Assembly: GCF_000337335.1 (NCBI RefSeq)
Contig: NZ_AOJN01000023.1
Location: 93,541 to 157,540, forward strand
Length of the DNA stretch: 64,000 nt
Reading direction: 5' to 3'
Source of the DNA: Halorubrum distributum JCM 10118
GTDB lineage: Archaea > Halobacteriota > Halobacteria > Halobacteriales > Haloferacaceae
Part shown: piece after piece, positions 62,709 to 64,000 of the stretch
How the letters are laid out: each line of letters starts with the position of its first letter
How positions within the stretch are numbered: the stretch's first letter is position 1
Position numbers and translations under genes: made by a program
The notes under the pieces: model-generated
Database searches by the model: none
The model's input: the letters and a program-made list of their open reading frames with translations, nothing else
Told to the model about the DNA's origin: nothing

Positions 62709-63593
62709 ATGGCTCCCGCCGAGGACGACATCTCGATCGACGAAAAGCGCGTGTACGCGGGCAGCGCCGGCCGCACCGACGCCTACGTCGCGACGGGGTC
62801 CGGGATCGTCCGCGTCTCGCTGTCGGCCGACAAGATCGGCGCGTTCGACATGGTCGCCCGCGACGCGGCCCGCGACGCGGCCGTCCTCGCGCGCGGCGAG
62901 GGGTCAGACCTCGTCGCCGCCGCGACACCCGACGGGCTCTCGGTCGCCGCGGTCGGCGACGACCCCGACTTCGCGCTGGTCGACGACGAGCCGACGGTCG
63001 CGGTCGGCGTCGCGGGCGGTCGCGACGGCGTGATCGTCGCGCGAGAGGACGGCGCGGTCGAGCACGTCGAGTTCGAAGAAAGCGGGACGGCGGTCGCGTC
63101 GACGACGCAACTCGGATCGGTCACGGACCCGCGCGCGGTCGACGGCGCGCTCGTCGCGGGTGCGGAGGGAGTGTTTCAGGCGGGAGATGGCGGACTCACC
63201 GACGTCGGCCTCGACGACGCGCGCGACGTGGCCGGGTCCGGGATGCCGCTCGCCGCGACCGGTGCGGGGCTCTACTGGCTCGGCAACGGCTGGATGACGG
63301 TCCGGGAGGGCGTCGCGGACGCGGTCGCAGCCGACGGCGACGGCCACGCGATGGCGGTCGGCGGCGGCGACCTGCTCGTTCACGCCGACGCGGGCGGCGA
63401 GTGGGGCGACGAGGCGTGGGAGACCGCCGAGCTCCCGGTGGACGAGGCGGTCGTCGCGCTCGGCTACGGGCCCGGTGTGTCGGTGGCGGTCACCGACGCC
63501 GGGACGCTCTGCGTCGACGCCGGCGACGGCTGGCGCCACCAAGTGGTCGGCGTCCGGGACGTGAACGGCGTGGCGCTCGCGGTCGTGGAATGA
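62709..63593 (+). CDS. HVO_0234-type beta-propeller protein
   Basis: This 294-residue acidic protein starts MAPAEDDISIDEKRVYAG. It is made of repeated strands such as YVATGSGIVRVSLSADKIG, LVAAATPDGLSVAAVGDD, VDGALVAGAEGVFQAGDGGL and HQVVGVRDVNGVALAVVE, as expected for a beta-propeller. It matches the haloarchaeal family known from Haloferax HVO_0234, of unknown function. No signal peptide is seen. It is divergent from the GATE-domain gene. Confidence 0.75.
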   Translation: MAPAEDDISIDEKRVYAGSAGRTDAYVATGSGIVRVSLSADKIGAFDMVARDAARDAAVLARGEGSDLVAAATPDGLSVAAVGDDPDFALVDDEPTVAVGVAGGRDGVIVAREDGAVEHVEFEESGTAVASTTQLGSVTDPRAVDGALVAGAEGVFQAGDGGLTDVGLDDARDVAGSGMPLAATGAGLYWLGNGWMTVREGVADAVAADGDGHAMAVGGGDLLVHADAGGEWGDEAWETAELPVDEAVVALGYGPGVSVAVTDAGTLCVDAGDGWRHQVVGVRDVNGVALAVVE

Positions 63594-63599
63594 GTTGGA

Positions 63600-63796
63600 G
63601 ATACTGTGTGGAGCGCCCCGAAATCTCGATCGTTCGCTTATAAATTATCGATAGCGAATCGGCGGCGACCGCCTCTGATGTCTCGGCTGCTGGTTTATAA
63701 ATCGCGGATAGCAGATCTGCGGTGAACACCACCGGAGCCCGGCTGGTCGTTTATAAGTAGTCGGCTGCGGATCGACGGCGACTAACTCCAAAGCCC
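63600..63796 (-). repeat. tandem units preceding copy D (minus sense: following it)
   Basis: In the minus-strand sense, units CGGGGCTTTGGAG, CCGGGCTCCGGTGG, CCGAGACATCAGAG and a diverged CGAGATTTCGG are spaced about 55-58 bases. Each carries a TTTATAA-type box (around 63638-63645, 63693-63700 and 63750-63757). They match the arrays behind copies B and C. The 3' end of the beta-propeller gene abuts the array. Confidence 0.78.
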
Positions 63797-64000
63797 CGGC
63801 CGTGCGGCAGGCGCACGCTCGCTGCGCGCTTCGGTCGCTCGCGCTGCTCGCTCCCTCCAGTGCTTACGTCGCCTGCGCCTGCCGCACGGCCGCCCCTTCG
63901 AGTCCCGCCCCACCGGAAGACGTTCCTGCTCGCTCCCTTCGGTCGCTGTGCGGGCTGCGACTTCCGTGCTCCCGCTCGCTTCGCTCGCGGGAACGCACAG
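63797..64000 (-). repeat. dispersed structured element, copy D (may extend past window)
   Basis: On the minus strand P3 is a perfect 19-bp stem (63892-63874 with 63815-63797, CGGCCGTGCGGCAGGCGCA). GGCGACGTAAGCACTG lies in its loop, and GGGGCGGGACTCGAAGGGGC sits just before it. A P1-like hairpin lies at 63966-63998 (GTGC/GCAC plus TCCCGC/GCGGGA). The P2 and GAGGCTGGGGAGG blocks of the other copies are not recognised; a GGAAG/CTTCC pair occupies the place. The element reaches the window edge, so its upstream AT box is not seen. Confidence 0.78.

Overview
The window is a GC-rich haloarchaeal chromosome segment, most likely from Halorubrum or a close Haloferacales relative. The proteins are strongly acidic, GC3 is high, and many genes have a TATA box about 25 bases before the start codon (leaderless). 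Marker genes fit this: the cetZ1-cofC pair, the bacterioruberin set crtI-lyeJ-cruF, TrmY, a DacZ-type diadenylate cyclase, SipW-like and Tat-lipoprotein signals, and haloarchaeal zinc-finger microproteins. This assignment rests on gene content only.

Layout. 1-9800 holds a TVP38 membrane protein, a DUF429 protein, a hybrid histidine kinase, tRNA-Pro, a zinc-finger gene, trmY, pyrF, an MFS transporter and an ATP-grasp enzyme. 9862-20871 holds tmk, a CNNM/CorC transporter-like protein, UspA, the tubulin-like cetZ1 with F420 genes cofC and cofG, MscS, MATE and thiE. 20906-29815 holds two SDRs, the C50 carotenoid operon, dacZ, UspA, an MBL hydrolase and moaA. 29816-30896 is an AT-rich foreign patch next to tRNA-Arg with one HEPN-like gene and duplicated tRNA 3' ends. 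31040-35150 encodes two related secreted proteins, one with a nuclease domain and a frameshifted lamin-tail domain. 35497-41466 is housekeeping and regulators.

41488-55724 is a catabolic region. A seven-gene minus-strand operon (LIV-type ABC importer, acyl-CoA ligase, SDR) lies next to a divergent ACAD/APH-kinase pair, an aldehyde dehydrogenase, gpmI and a thiolase. The ligase, ketoreductase, APH-type kinase and ACAD combination resembles the bacterial levulinate/4-hydroxyacid route. 56177-63593 holds thiL, a glyoxylate/C4 module (aceA, a CitE-like lyase and a class III CoA-transferase), a zinc ribbon, a GATE-domain membrane protein and a beta-propeller protein.

The most striking unexplained signal is a dispersed element of about 230-260 bp present in four copies (A 3495-3783 minus, B 21850-22096 plus, C 55728-55990 plus, D 63797-64000 minus). 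Each copy keeps a long hairpin (19 bp perfect in B, C and D; 13 bp in A) whose arms differ between copies with compensating changes. Each also has a conserved loop and joining segments. Three of the copies are followed by tandem units of about 57-63 bp carrying TTTATAA-like boxes. The covariation points to a structured RNA or a hairpin-based mobile element, not a protein gene.
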